Assembly (NCBI GenBank): GCA_037178675.1
Contig: JAYMGJ010000446.1
Coordinates: 1 to 56,017 of the forward strand
Direction of reading: 5' to 3'
From: Scleroderma bovista
Taxonomy: Eukaryota; Basidiomycota; Agaricomycetes; Boletales; Sclerodermataceae
DNA length: 56,017 nucleotides
This document shows, in pieces, positions 9,931 to 20,379 of this stretch (position 1 is the first letter of the stretch; each line of letters starts with the position of its first letter). The translations under genes and the position numbers were made by a program. The notes beneath the pieces were generated by a model. That model ran no database searches. It worked only from the letters and a program-made list of their open reading frames with translations, and was not told the origin of the DNA.

Positions 9931-11023
9931 ATGTCCGCACCAGCCAAGTCTACCACCCCCGCTGCCACTTCTACTGCCGAGTCCAAGGATTGGACAAAGG
10001 CCACCACACCGGAGCTACTGTCCGGTAGCAAGGACAAGTCGAGCGTTCTCGACGCGAAGGCAAAGGAGCGTCGTCGCCGCAAGCAGGTGAGGAGAGAGGA
10101 GAGGCAGCGTCGGGAGGCGGAAGAGAAGAGAGCACACAAGGAGGCAGAGCGTGCAAAGGCGGAGGCAGAGCGAAAGGCGAGGGAGGAGGCAGAGCGCAAG
10201 GTGCGTGAGCAGGCGGAGAGGGAGAGGGCGGAATCGCAAGTGAGGGTGGAGTTGGAGCAGAGGAAGGTGGCGGAAGTGGCTGCCAAGCAGAGGGCGGCGG
10301 AGGTAGCCGCCAAGCAAAAAACAACGGCGCAGGAGGCGTTGAAGAAGAGAGCAAGGGAGGAACCGGAGGCAAGTCCGGTAGGAGAGGTCCGGTAGGTTTT
10401 ATTTTTGTTCTATTTCTGCTCTTGTTTTGCTGACTTCTTTTTATAGATGCGTGCGTTGCGCAAAGCATCGCGCAGTGTGCGAGCGTGACCTGGAGAAGCC
10501 AAAACAGCGGGCGTGCATGAAGTGCGCCGGCCTCAAGGAGAAGTGCAAGTGGCCGGAGGTGGGGGGTCCCGGTCCGGTAGTGGACAAAGGCAAGGGTAAG
10601 GCGAAGGAGAAGGAGGTGGCGACGTCACCGCGAGGCAGTGAAAAGCGGAAGAAGAAGAAGCTGGCGAAGGTCGTCAACGACGACGACGAGGTTGTGGAGG
10701 TGGCAGGCCCATCCGGGTCAAGGTCCGGTTTCAACACCGGGCCTTTCTTGGAGCAGATGGACCGGCTGACAGCCGCGGTGGAGGCGATGACCAGACAGAT
10801 GGCCCGGATCGCGGACTCCACATGATCCGTGTCGTGGTCCAACGACCGCCTGAGCGCTGGCCTCGAGACCTTTCTCGAGGAGTGCCGTTTCTTCATGGTG
10901 CCTTGGGACGAAGATGAGGAGTCGGAGGATAGTGAGGCGGAGGTCGACCCGGAGGAGGTCGAACAGGAGGTACAGGGGCTCCAAGAGGAGCAGGAGAATC
11001 CTGACAGCGGTGTGCCGGAGTGA
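9931..11023 (+). pseudogene. GypD antisense accessory gene: coiled-coil Zn2Cys6 protein, one nonsense codon
   Basis: The gene lies inside GypD but runs opposite to gag-pol. Exon 1 (9931-10391) encodes a Lys/Arg/Glu/Ala-rich coiled coil. A 55-bp intron (10392-10446, GTAGGT...TATAG) is removed in phase. Exon 2 opens with the cysteine array, C-X2-C-X6-C-X11-C-X2-C-X6-C, which matches the Gal4-type binuclear zinc cluster spacing exactly and is followed by CKWPE. After it come a Lys-rich putative nuclear localisation run, an amphipathic segment (FLEQMDRLTAAVEAMTRQM), a TGA at 10823-10825 and then an in-frame acidic C-terminus (DEDEESEDSE...) ending at 11023. The TGA reads as CGA (Arg) with one transition. 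By family logic it would be a nuclear DNA-binding protein; its target and role in the element are unknown. Read through, it would be about 345 aa. Confidence 0.75.
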
Positions 11024-11123
11024 TTGGTCCGGTCCAGGTCTTTGTAAATAGAAATGTAAATTAGTTTTACTTTTGTTTATAAGAGAAGTGGCTTTGACTT
11101 GGGAGTGAGTGATATTACAGAGT

Positions 11124-11194
11124 GAAACAGATAGGGGAAACAGATAAGAGAAACAGATAAGGGAAACAGATAAGGGAAACAGATAAGGGAAACG
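11124..11194. repeat. 13-bp tandem repeat, about 5.5 copies
   Basis: Units close to GAAACAGATAAGG follow one another between the end of the antisense gene and the pol stop codon, so they fall in both 3' untranslated regions. Confidence 0.85.
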
Positions 11195-11209
11195 GAGGCG
11201 AGAGTAATA

Positions 11210-14200
11210 CTACATGGACGCAAGTGGTCCGGGTTTGTCCGGGTACCGGACATGGTAATCTTCTAAGAGTTCTGTAGCATTGCCAAGTTCAGTGGCGAGA
11301 AGCCATGACGTTTCTTCGTCAGTTCCTTTGTAACCGGACCAACGCACCAGGTACAATAGCTTGCACGATCTGCGTCGACGATCAACCTTGGAGTTGAGGA
11401 TCTCAGAGATCTCGAACTCCGGTTCACCATCTACTTCGACCGGTGGCGGAGGAGATTGTATCCGGTCCAGTATGGTGTTGGGTGTGGCCGGTTCGAGTTG
11501 GGAGACATGGAAGACGGGGTGAACTGCGCGCATGGAATCTGGAAGACGGAGTGTAAAAGAGAGGGAGCCTACTTGCGCGATGATAGTGTAGGGCCCCAGG
11601 TTCTTCTCTGATAGCTTTTTGGATGGTCGTGTTGACTGGAAGTATTTGGCTTTCACGTACACTTGGTCGCCAACTTTGAAGTCCAGTGCCGGAGTACATT
11701 TGGCATCAGCCGGACCTTGGTAGCGAAGTTGCGCGTTGGCCATTTCTTCTCAAAGATATTGATGTAGTGACTCGAGGTCGACTGCGTAGTCACGAGCCCA
11801 TGCAGAGGTCATATCGCACTCCGGATAGACAGAGATGTTAGGATGATAACCTTTGTTAGCGAAGAATGGTGAGACTCCGGTGGTAGCACTAGGTGTGTTA
11901 TTATAAGCAAACTCCGCCAAAGGGAGTAGGTCCGCCCAGTTGTCCTGCTGGTAGTTGCAGTAGACGCGGAGGTACTGTTCGAGTGTCTGGTTGGATCGCT
12001 CCGTCTGGCCATCGCCCTCCGGGTGGTAACCAGAGGTGAAGTGGAGGCACATGTTGAGGGCTTTTCTGAGTGACCGGAAGAAGTGGGAGACGAACTCAGT
12101 ACCGCGATCTGAAGTGACGTGGGCGGGAACACCATGCTTGGAGAATACATGGAGTAGAAAGAGCTTCGCGAGCTCTGGGCTAGTGATGGTGTCGTGAGTA
12201 GGAATGAAGATGGCCTGTTTAGAGAGCCTATCTACTATGACCAAGATAGCTGTGAATCCGGTAGAGGCAGGGAGTTGCTCTATAAAGTCCATGGATATGG
12301 AGTTCCAAGGTCTTTCCGGGACAGGGAGCTGTTTTAGTAACCCATAGGGTCGGTGGCACGGTGTCTTAGCTCGAGCGCAGGAGGTGCATGACCGGACGTA
12401 GTCTTTGACGAAGGTCCTGAGGCCAGGCCAGGTATACTTACGCCAGATTAGTTCCAGAGTCCGGTTTTGCCCAAAGTGGCCAGAGAGTGGGTGATCATGG
12501 TGATACCGGAGTACCCGGAGATGGAGACCGTCCAGGTCCGGTACATAGATGCGACCATCTAGGCAGAGGAATCCTGCCTCATCTGCGGACCAGCGAGAGT
12601 CTGGAGGGTCAGAGAGGTGGATCTGGGCAATGGGATCTGAGGGGAGAGCAGATAAGATGTCGTTGTGGAGTGTTTCCACATCCATGATGGCAACTGCTCG
12701 ACGGAGGACCAGAAACTCTAGAATGGTTGCGTGAAGGGAGTTAGTCAGTTGTTCTTGGGTGAACACCGGCCTGAGATTTTGTGGATTAACGTGGGCATAG
12801 CCACTATCCCCCTCTTTGGGGTAGACGTCCCATCGTCTAGTGAGAGCATCCGGCTTGGCACCGAGTTTTCCGGGGCGGAAACGAATGACGAGGTTAAACT
12901 GGGAGAGAAATTCAGACCACCGGGCTTGCCGGCGGGAGAGGACTTTGGAGGTAGAGAAATACTCTAGGTTCTTGTGGTCGGTGACGATGTCAATAGGGGA
13001 GGCAGAGCCTTCAAGGTAATGGCGCCAGTTCTGGAATGCCTTGAAGATGGCAAGGAGTTCCTTATCGTGGGTGTCGTAGTTCAGCTCCGGAGCAGTCAAG
13101 GTCCGGGAGTAGAATGCTACCGGACGGATCTCTCCGTCGGAGCAAGTGATAGACAGGATACCAGCGACCGCGTAGTCGGAGGCGTCCATTTCCACAATAA
13201 TAGGGGTGTCCGGAATAAAGTGAGTGAGTATGGGCGCAGTAGTGAAGGCGTGCTTGAGAGCATTGAAAGCGCGTCGACAGTCCTCAGAGAAGACCCAAGG
13301 AGCATCTTTCCGGGTGAGCCGGGTGAGAGGGACCACAATGTCGGAGTAATTGAAAATGAACCGGCGGTAGAAGTTGGCGAATCCCAAGAAGGATTGGATG
13401 TCCTTTACCTTACGAGGTTCAGGCCAATCGGAGATGGTTTGTATTTTGTCCAGAGACATAGTTAGACCTTCAGGGGATAGATGGTAACCAAGGTATTCCA
13501 CTGAGTCCGAGTGGAACTCGCATTTCTCTGGTTTGGCGAAGAGGCCATGCAACCGGAGACGGCGGAGTACCTCCTGGACATGCTGCTGGTGAGACTCCAT
13601 ATCCTCGGAGTAGATGAGGATGTCATCGAGGTACACGACGACACAGACATCCAGCATGTCAGCAAAGATGGTGTTGACAAAGCGCTGGAAAGCTGCAGGG
13701 GTGTTAGTGAGGCCAAAGGGCATTACTAACCACTCGTAGGACCCATAGCGCGTACGGAAGACGGTCTTCCATTCATCGCCCGGAGCAATCCGGACTAGGT
13801 GATACGCGTGCCGGAGGTCGATCTTGGAATAGATCTTAGCACAGCTGGGGGAGTCCAATAGATCAGAGATTAGGGGGAGTGGATAGCGATCCTTTTTGGT
13901 GATTTTGTTTAGGCCTCTAAAGTCAACACATAGTCATAAGGAGCCGTCCTTCTTTTTAACGAAAAGGACCGGAGCAGCGTGAGAGGAAGTGGTAGGGCGA
14001 ATGAAACCTGTAGTGAGATTCTCATCGATGAACGTCCGGAGAGCGGAGAGCTCGACCGGAGACAGTGAGTAAAGGGTTCCCAGGGGTGGTGAAGTACCTT
14101 CTTCGAGTTCGATCTTCAAATCGTAATCGCGATGCGGGGGAAGTTCAGAGGCTTTCGCCTTACTGAACACATCTGCATAATCGCGGTATTCCGGAGGGAC

Positions 14201-14922
14201 GATGTCCAAGTCCAGCGGAGTTGATATAGAAGAAGACCGGGCTTTTGCTGAGTCTGCAGGACGCAGCTGGAGTTGGTACTTCGTGGATCCTTCCAAACTG
14301 CACGCACGCACGAATGCGGCTGCGTTGATTAGAGAGATAAGTGGAGGGTTGCAAACCGGAGTGTCGACAGATGGCACGAGGCCTGGGGTAGACTGGCTGG
14401 AGAGGCCGGAGTCAGAGTTTCCGGGCAGAACCGGAGAGGGAGTCGACGGGGGCGCTGGCAAACTTCCTGCAAGAGTCTGGAATGTTAAACTACTCAATAC
14501 CCAGTCAATCAACGGATTATAGCGGGTGAGCCAGTTATGTCCAAGGACAATCGAGCATTCAGAATCCAACGGAGCAAGATAAAAAGTCATGGGGGTGACA
14601 TCACCGGATGCAGGGAACTGCACTGATAAATCGATAGCTTGAGTAATTACATAGTTTGATGTACCGTCGAATAACCGGAGTTGGATAGGAGAGACGGAGT
14701 AGGATGTAAGGTTGTTTTTGTGCACGAATTGTAAATCTACAAAACAATGCGTGGAACCGGAGTCCACAAGAGCGCGGATTTTAGGTATATCAAGAGATAA
14801 AAGGGAAACATGAGGCATAAGAGAGTTTGGGTCGAAAAGAGCGGACGCGTTGAGGCGGGCCTCCTTGGGTGCACTTCCGGAGTCAACGCAGCTCGCCGGT
14901 TGTGCAGAGGGCCGGGAGCTGC
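11210..14922 (-). pseudogene. GypD pol: protease-RT-RNase H-integrase-chromodomain, two nonsense codons
   Basis: A single frame runs from just after gag (14922 downward) to 11210. Visible in order: protease active site VDSGSTHCFVD; RT with SKIDLRHAYH and the catalytic YLDDILIYS; RNase H (VEMDASDYA, YDTHDKELLAI, VTDHKNLEY); integrase zinc finger with its two Cys (SCTSCARAK) and the D, D, E core (SMDFIEQL, TSDRGTEF, GQTERSNQTLEQ); then a chromodomain (LLYLVRWSGYKG). TGA codons at 13934-13936 (in DGSL-*-LCVDFRGLN) and 11750-11752 (LHQYL-*-EEMANAQLRYQ) both stand where chromoviruses usually have Arg and fit CGA to TGA. All catalytic residues are otherwise present. Pol sits in the -1 frame relative to gag and is probably made by frameshifting. 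Confidence 0.9.
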
Positions 14923-16305
14923 TTACTCTTTTTTTGACTCGGAGTTAGCACCCGAGTTAGCAGAGTCCGTCTTACCAGACTCAGCAGCAACGGCCGCAGC
15001 ACGAGCCTTGGCCTTTTTAGACTTCTTTGGACAGTTGTCCGCGAAGTGTCCGGTACCTCCACAGAACATGCAGAGGTTGTTGTCAAGCCACCTTTTGCGC
15101 TCGTCAGCAGTCAGCTTCCCGTCCTTACCAAGCTTGTTGGTCAAGTCCGGTTTGGAGCCGGACGAGGACTGGTTGCTGGTTGTCTTTGACGAGCCAGAGG
15201 TGTTGGCGGAGCTGGGGGAGTTGCCGGTCTTGGCCTGACCGGGCTTGGGGGTGGACGAGGTAGGCTGGCTCTTCGTCGTACGGGAGATCTCGTCTTTGCG
15301 CTCCCAATAGCGCGCGTCGATCTCTTGACAAAGGGCTCTCAGCCCATTCAGAGTCAGGGGCTTCCCGACTCGAGCGATCTCATCCTTGAGGCGGTCTGGG
15401 AGACCAGAGTAAAACAGGCGACGGAGTGCGCCATCCCCATAGTCCTGGACCTGCGAAGCGAGGCGGTTGAAATCTACAATGTACCGCGTAACGCGGTACG
15501 AGTCTTTCATCCGGAGATGCTCGAGCTGGTGCTCGGCATCAGCAACTGGGTCGTGAGGACCGAAGGTACTCTGGAGTTCAGCAACAAAATGGACCCAGCT
15601 GTCCATCCAGCGTGGGCGGTCAGCCAGATTACCGGAGTTGAGAAGGTCCGGTTCGAACCATTCCAGCGTCATACCTTTAAGATAGGACTGGGCAAACATT
15701 ACCCTTGCTCTATCTTGCCGGAAGGCCTTGGCGCGATCCTGGAAACACAGTTCGCACTGGACCAAGAAGGTCCGGAGTTTCTTTGGATCCGTGCCATCAA
15801 AGGTGTCCAGTTCACGGACCTTGGCACGGGAGGAGGAGGAGTCGTTGGAACAGCGGGAGGAGCGGGAGAGGCCGTTGACGGCGATGGCGAGATTGTGGAA
15901 GACAGCCAGGCTAGGGTCTAGTTCTTCCGTGGCGTCGAGAAATTTGTTGTTGTTGTTGTTGTCATCTCCGGGGTCGTCCGGATCATCTCCGGGACCATCC
16001 TCAGGGCCGAACCATTGGAAATGACCGGGTTTGCGGCGGTAGGGAAACCTGTCACCAGAAACAGATTCATGGCAACCTAAGTCTGCAGAACCGCGAAGGC
16101 TCTGAGACGCAGCATCTCGACGCGGAGTCAAAGGTGCTGTGGGGTTTTGAGCTGTAAAGCTCCGGAATTGGCTTACAGAAGCCGGAGGTTGCCTGCGATT
16201 AGACAGGGCTTGCTGGGCAGCAGAAAGGTGAAGGTCGTCTACTGCACCTGCTTCTTCAGCGAGTGCAGCAGCAGTATGAGCGCGAGAGCGTGTAGTCATG
16301 GTCAT
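14923..16305 (-). CDS. GypD Gag polyprotein
   Basis: An open frame of about 460 codons runs from MTMTTRSRAHT (16305; an earlier in-frame Met at 16353 lies in leader-like sequence). The N-terminus is low complexity, with an acidic/Asn run. The centre is a retrotransposon Gag core (LDTFDGTDPKKLRTFLVQCE, YLKGMTLEWFEP), and near the C-terminus is one CCHC zinc knuckle, CMFCGGTGHFADNC (C-X2-C-X4-H-X4-C), which binds element RNA. It ends in a Lys/Ser-rich tail that contains the frameshift heptamer. The frame is intact, unlike pol, so particles could in principle still form. Confidence 0.9.
   Translation of the reverse strand: MTMTTRSRAHTAAALAEEAGAVDDLHLSAAQQALSNRRQPPASVSQFRSFTAQNPTAPLTPRRDAASQSLRGSADLGCHESVSGDRFPYRRKPGHFQWFGPEDGPGDDPDDPGDDNNNNNKFLDATEELDPSLAVFHNLAIAVNGLSRSSRCSNDSSSSRAKVRELDTFDGTDPKKLRTFLVQCELCFQDRAKAFRQDRARVMFAQSYLKGMTLEWFEPDLLNSGNLADRPRWMDSWVHFVAELQSTFGPHDPVADAEHQLEHLRMKDSYRVTRYIVDFNRLASQVQDYGDGALRRLFYSGLPDRLKDEIARVGKPLTLNGLRALCQEIDARYWERKDEISRTTKSQPTSSTPKPGQAKTGNSPSSANTSGSSKTTSNQSSSGSKPDLTNKLGKDGKLTADERKRWLDNNLCMFCGGTGHFADNCPKKSKKAKARAAAVAAESGKTDSANSGANSESKKE
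14929..14935 (-). promoter_or_regulatory. Candidate -1 ribosomal frameshift site (A AAA AAA) at the gag-pol junction
   Basis: On the minus strand gag ends TCA AAA AAA GAG TAA. The heptamer A AAA AAA is a classical slippery sequence, sits one codon before the gag stop, and a -1 slip leads straight into the open pol frame (AGA GTA AGC...). The GC-rich sequence just downstream could form a stimulatory structure, but this was not folded. Confidence 0.6.
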
Positions 16306-16372
16306 GAGGAATGAAACTAGTTTGCGTACGAGTTTTGTATAGTGAACCCACACAAGTGTGAGTCTGAAATAC

Positions 16373-17281
16373 TGTCAAGTCCGGGTCTACTCCAGTAGGA
16401 AGTCCGGTCAAGTCCGGATGAAAACAGACGAGGGCAGAGGTCAGAGGTTTGGGCAGAGGTTAGCCCAGGCCGGAGTTGCGACCGATTGGATTCAACGACA
16501 AGGACAACGAGCGTTGATCCCTTGCGTAGGTTCCGGTCAGGTGGAGATGGAGACGGAGACAGACAAGGGGACAGGAGTAGTAACTTAGATGATTTCAGAC
16601 TGAGGTGTACAAGGTAAACTAGAGGGTACTTATACTAAGTAGAAACTAGGGTCGAGTACATACGGTGACAAGTAAACAACCTAATAGCGGACAAGGGATG
16701 ACCGGAGTTAGGACTAGGTCAGGTCCGGTGAAAATGCTACAAGGTATAGGATATATTGAGTTCACGGAGAACTCACGTCAAGGCAGGGTAGACGGCGAGG
16801 TGTAGTAAGAGCGAATGGAGTATAGACCAAGGGTCGTAGTTAGCGGAAGGTTATCTGCGCGACCGTTGACCGGAGTGACTGAGAACGTCCGGTCGTCCCT
16901 TGTCCGCTATTAGGTTGTTTACTTGTCACCGTATGTACTCGACCCTAGTTTCTACTTAGTATAAGTACCCTCTAGTTTACCTTGTATACCTCAGTCTGAA
17001 ATCATCTAAGTCACTACTCCTGATCCTCTGTCCGTCTCCGTCTCTATCTCTGTCTGACCGGAACCTACGCAAGGGATCAACGCTCGCCGTCCTTGTCGTT
17101 GAATCCAAACGGTCGCAACTCTGGCCCGGGCTAACCTCTGCCCAAACCTCTGACCTACCCTCTCGTCCACTTCCGTCCGGACTTGACCGGACCCCCTACC
17201 AGAGTAGACCCGGACTTGACATAGGCCTGCGATGTGACCGGAATAACCGGATATGGTCCAGAGTTGGACATGGTCGTAACA
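16373..17281 (-). repeat. GypD 5' LTR, enlarged by an inverted LTR fragment
   Basis: Positions 16373-16887 and 17222-17281 match the 590-bp 3' LTR. About 334 bases of opposite orientation lie between them and replace some 15 bases of the original (ACCGGAGTTGAGCTG-like). Confidence 0.9.
16888..17221 (+). repeat. Inverted LTR fragment nested in the GypD 5' LTR
   Basis: The segment is an imperfect reverse complement of 16373-16706 and ends in GACTTGACA, the U5 end of a plus-oriented LTR. Differences (for example around 17180-17200) show that it derives from another LTR copy, not from simple inversion of the same one. With its neighbour it forms a foldback of more than 300 bp arms. Confidence 0.8.
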
Positions 17282-20200
17282 GCACCCCTCAAAGGAAGTA
17301 CTCTGACACGCGCAAAAACATACGCAGCGCTTCCCGGAGATTCACTTTCCAACTGAGGATTGTGTTTGCCCTGGATGTGCTCTTGGCAAGATGCCCAATC
17401 GAGCTTTCCCAGAGAATGAAAGACGTGCTTCCAAGCCCTTCGAGCTGGTGCACTCTGATCTCAAATCCTTCCCGGTTACGTCATACCGGAAGTTTAAATA
17501 CATTATCACCTTCTACGACGACTATACTTCTCATGCCTGGACTATGCCCCTTCGCTCCAAAGCTGCAGCAATTATGGCCACCAAAGATTTCCTCGAAATG
17601 GTGCGTGTCCAACATGATACACACGTCGTTGGATGGATGTCCGATGCCGGCGGAGAGTATAAATCCGATCTATTTGATCGAGCACTCCTTGAGAAAGGAA
17701 TTAAAATATATCAAAGTGCTCCAAGAACCCCCATGCAGAATGGCCGTGCCGAGCGTTTAGGGCGCACTCTCATGGATAAAGCTGAGTCTATGCGGCATCA
17801 AGCCTGCATCTCTGACTCCTGGTGGGAATTTGTGTTCACTCACGCAACTCACCTTTATAACCGTACCCCGGTAGCTCACCTGCGATGGCGCACCCCCCAT
17901 GAAATGCTTAAGGGGGAGATGCCTAACATCGACCACCTACGTGTATTTGGCTGTGGAGCCTTTGTCTACCTCCCAGCCTCGGCTCGAGCAAATAAGATGG
18001 CTCCCAAGTCGGAGCTTATGACCTATGTCGGTGTTGCCCCTGGCAATGAGCGCAACTTCTTGTTTATGCGCTCCACCAATGCAGTGTTTACTGCTGCCCA
18101 CGCCGTCTTTGACGAGCGTCACTTCCCTCGCTGCCCCAAAAACAGGCTCGAACCTCTCGAGAACCCTTTCGGAAGGGCAAATCCGAAACCAGCCACTGAT
18201 CGACCAGGGAATCCCCCTGATGATATCGACAGTGATGACGATGTGGAACACGACCATGGCTATCCACATCCCCAAGCGCAGGATGACGATCCAAAGCGCG
18301 AGGAACCCGAGGCTCCTGAGGAAGAGCCTAATCAAATAAATCCTCCCCGTACGCCATCTCCAGTGCCTCCATTGGCACTGAGAACGCCTTCACTGGCAAG
18401 AAATCCGCCACCTCCGGCACCGCAGCGCCCTGGCCAAGCTGAATGCCATCAAAATGCGCCGCGACCCCCTGCAGTGAATATCCCTGCCTGCCCCCAACGT
18501 GAACGTAGAGCGCCATTGCGCCCCGGTAACGTGTATGGTGAGTGGCGACATCCCGTCGAGCAACTCCAGGATATCAAAAGTGCCTCTCGATGGCGAGAAA
18601 CAGTGGGTGAGGCCCCTAGGCCCCCACAACCGGACACACCAGACCATATCCCTGGTGGTTTCCCTGACACCTCTGCAACGCCCAGTGAGGAAGATGTGCA
18701 AAAGATGTGCGAGGAAGGGGGAGCAAACCTAGTCCATTATCTGATGGGCAAAGCCCTCGAAACCCGTGACCCTCAATATGAGAGCGTCCGCAACTGGTCC
18801 TATAAGGACATCGCTTGCTTACCCCAAGCTGAGCAGAAACTCTGGCGACTTGCTTGCCAAGAAGAGCTCGACGTGCTGCGAAAGCGCAAGGTCTTTGAGC
18901 TAGTTGACTGTCCCCGAGACCGGAAGGTCATAAAGAATCGATGGGTCTTTGATGTAAAGTCAGATGGCTGCAAGAAAGCCCACTTAGTAGCAAAAGGCTT
19001 CTCCCAGGTTGAGAGATTAGATTTCGACCAGGTCTTCTCACCAGTCATGCACTTTGAAACAGTGCACCTCATGCTTGCGCTTGCCGCACTTGAAAACTGG
19101 TATATCACTGGACTCAACGTTCGGAGCGCCTACTTGTATGGCAAGCTCGACGAAGAGATCTATATGGAACAACCCGAAGGGTTTGCAGTTCCTGGGCAAG
19201 AGCGCAAAGTGCTCCACCTCTGGCATGCCCTCTATGGCCTCAAACAGGCCGGCCTAGCTTGGTGGCGCACACTCGATGAGTCTCTCAAAGAGCTCGGGTT
19301 TGAGCGCCTTAAGTCTGAAGCAGGCATCTTCTTCTACAAGAAGAAAGGCACCAACATCGTCATTGGTATTATCTACGTTGACGACGCATTATTCTGTGGC
19401 CCTAACAAGGCTGTTGTTGATGCCATCAAAGTGCAGTTCATGCGCAAATGGGAGTGCAGAGACCTTGGAGAACCTAAGGAGTTCCTCCGAATGCGAATCA
19501 CTCGCAAGGGTCACGCTATCCACCTGGATCAATGCGCGTACCTCCAAAAGGTCATTGAACGCTGTGGCATGCTCAATGCAAAATCCGCAAGCACCCCACT
19601 GCCGGCTGGCTACTATGCCGCCAAGAATACAGAGCCTGTTGATGCGGAACTCCACTCCGGTTTCCAGACGGTTATTGGGTCCCTTCTGTACCTTATGTTA
19701 GGCACTAGGCCTGACATTGCCTTTGCAGTCACCCATCTCTTGTGCCATGCCGTGAATCCATCCCAGGACCACCTATCCAAAGCGCTTTATATTTGTCGCT
19801 ACTTGATTGGTACACCTAATTACTCCCTAGTGTACAATGGTGGATCCGGTGCTGGCCTGATTGCATGCACGGACTCAGATTGGGGATCAGACCCTACCTC
19901 TTGCCTCTCACAAACAGGTTTTTACCTGAAGCTTGCAGATGGCTTGATCAGCTGGACTTCTCGTGCGCAGAAGACCATTGCGTACTCGTCCACTGAGGCC
20001 GAATACATGGCTTTGAGCGATTGCGCTCGCCAAGTTACCTGGATTCGAAGTTTGCTCGGTGAGCTCGGCTATAAGCTGAAAGCTATCCCGATTTGCGGTG
20101 ATAATCAGGGGTCCATATTCATGGCATCCAACCCTGTAACGGAGCCTCGCTCCAAGCACATCGACATCCGCTACCACGGAATCCGCGAGTCAGTCGCGAA

Positions 20201-20333
20201 AGGTAACGTGGAACTATTCTTCATTGATGGTGCTGAGAATCCCGCCGATCTGCTCACCAAGAACTTACCACACGAGAAATTCGCGAAGTTCAGAGTTCAA
20301 CTAGGCTTACAGTTTCCCTCTGGCAGCATCTAG
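17282..20333 (+). pseudogene. CopA pol: integrase, reverse transcriptase, RNase H
   Basis: Pol resumes after GypD with PSKEVL, a TGA at 17304-17306 (Arg in CopB), then the rest of the integrase zinc finger (CVCPGC). From 17307 the frame is open to TAG 20333. Integrase core residues are visible: VHSDLKSF, SDAGGEY, NGRAERLG. After an acidic/proline linker comes RT, with NRWVFDVK, YGKLDEEIYMEQPEGF, and the YVDD box (IIYVDDALF). RNase H follows with CTDSDWGSD, SSTEAEYMAL and GDNQGSI. The first RT catalytic aspartate, expected in L-D-V-x-x-A-[FY]-L, is Asn (codon AAC at 19116-19118), which should abolish polymerase activity. Confidence 0.9.
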
Positions 20334-20370
20334 TGCCTTATTCACTGAAGTGCTCTACATGCAGCACAGC

Positions 20371-20379
20371 AAGGGGGAG
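20371..20379 (+). promoter_or_regulatory. CopA polypurine tract
   Basis: AAGGGGGAG immediately precedes the 3' LTR TG at 20380, the normal position for priming plus-strand DNA. Confidence 0.8.

Larger units (their letters stand above)
9180..17281 (-). mobile_element. GypD: full-length chromovirus (Ty3/gypsy) inserted in CopA integrase
   Basis: The element is bounded by LTRs with plus-strand ends TGTCAAGTCC...TAACA and flanked by the 5-bp duplication GCACC (9175-9179, 17282-17286); excision restores the copia FGHPSKEV sequence. It reads on the minus strand. From high to low coordinates: 5' LTR (16373-17281), gag, pol with protease, RT, RNase H, integrase and chromodomain, polypurine tract (complement of 9770-9783), 3' LTR (9180-9769). 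Between pol and the 3' LTR it carries an antisense accessory gene. The LTRs differ at only about seven positions over their shared length, so insertion was recent, but pol has two nonsense codons. Confidence 0.95.

Noticed and set aside
9971..10468. Pro/Leu-rich minus-strand frames under the GypD antisense gene
   Set aside because: They are mirrors of the Lys/Glu/Arg-rich coiled coil; the plus-strand frame has the intron and the cysteine cluster.
11124..11194. Short regular repeats as a CRISPR array
   Set aside because: There are no spacers; it is a 13-bp head-to-tail repeat in a eukaryotic retroelement.
18328..18701. Minus-strand frames under the CopA pol linker
   Set aside because: They are shadows of the proline-rich linker between integrase and RT.
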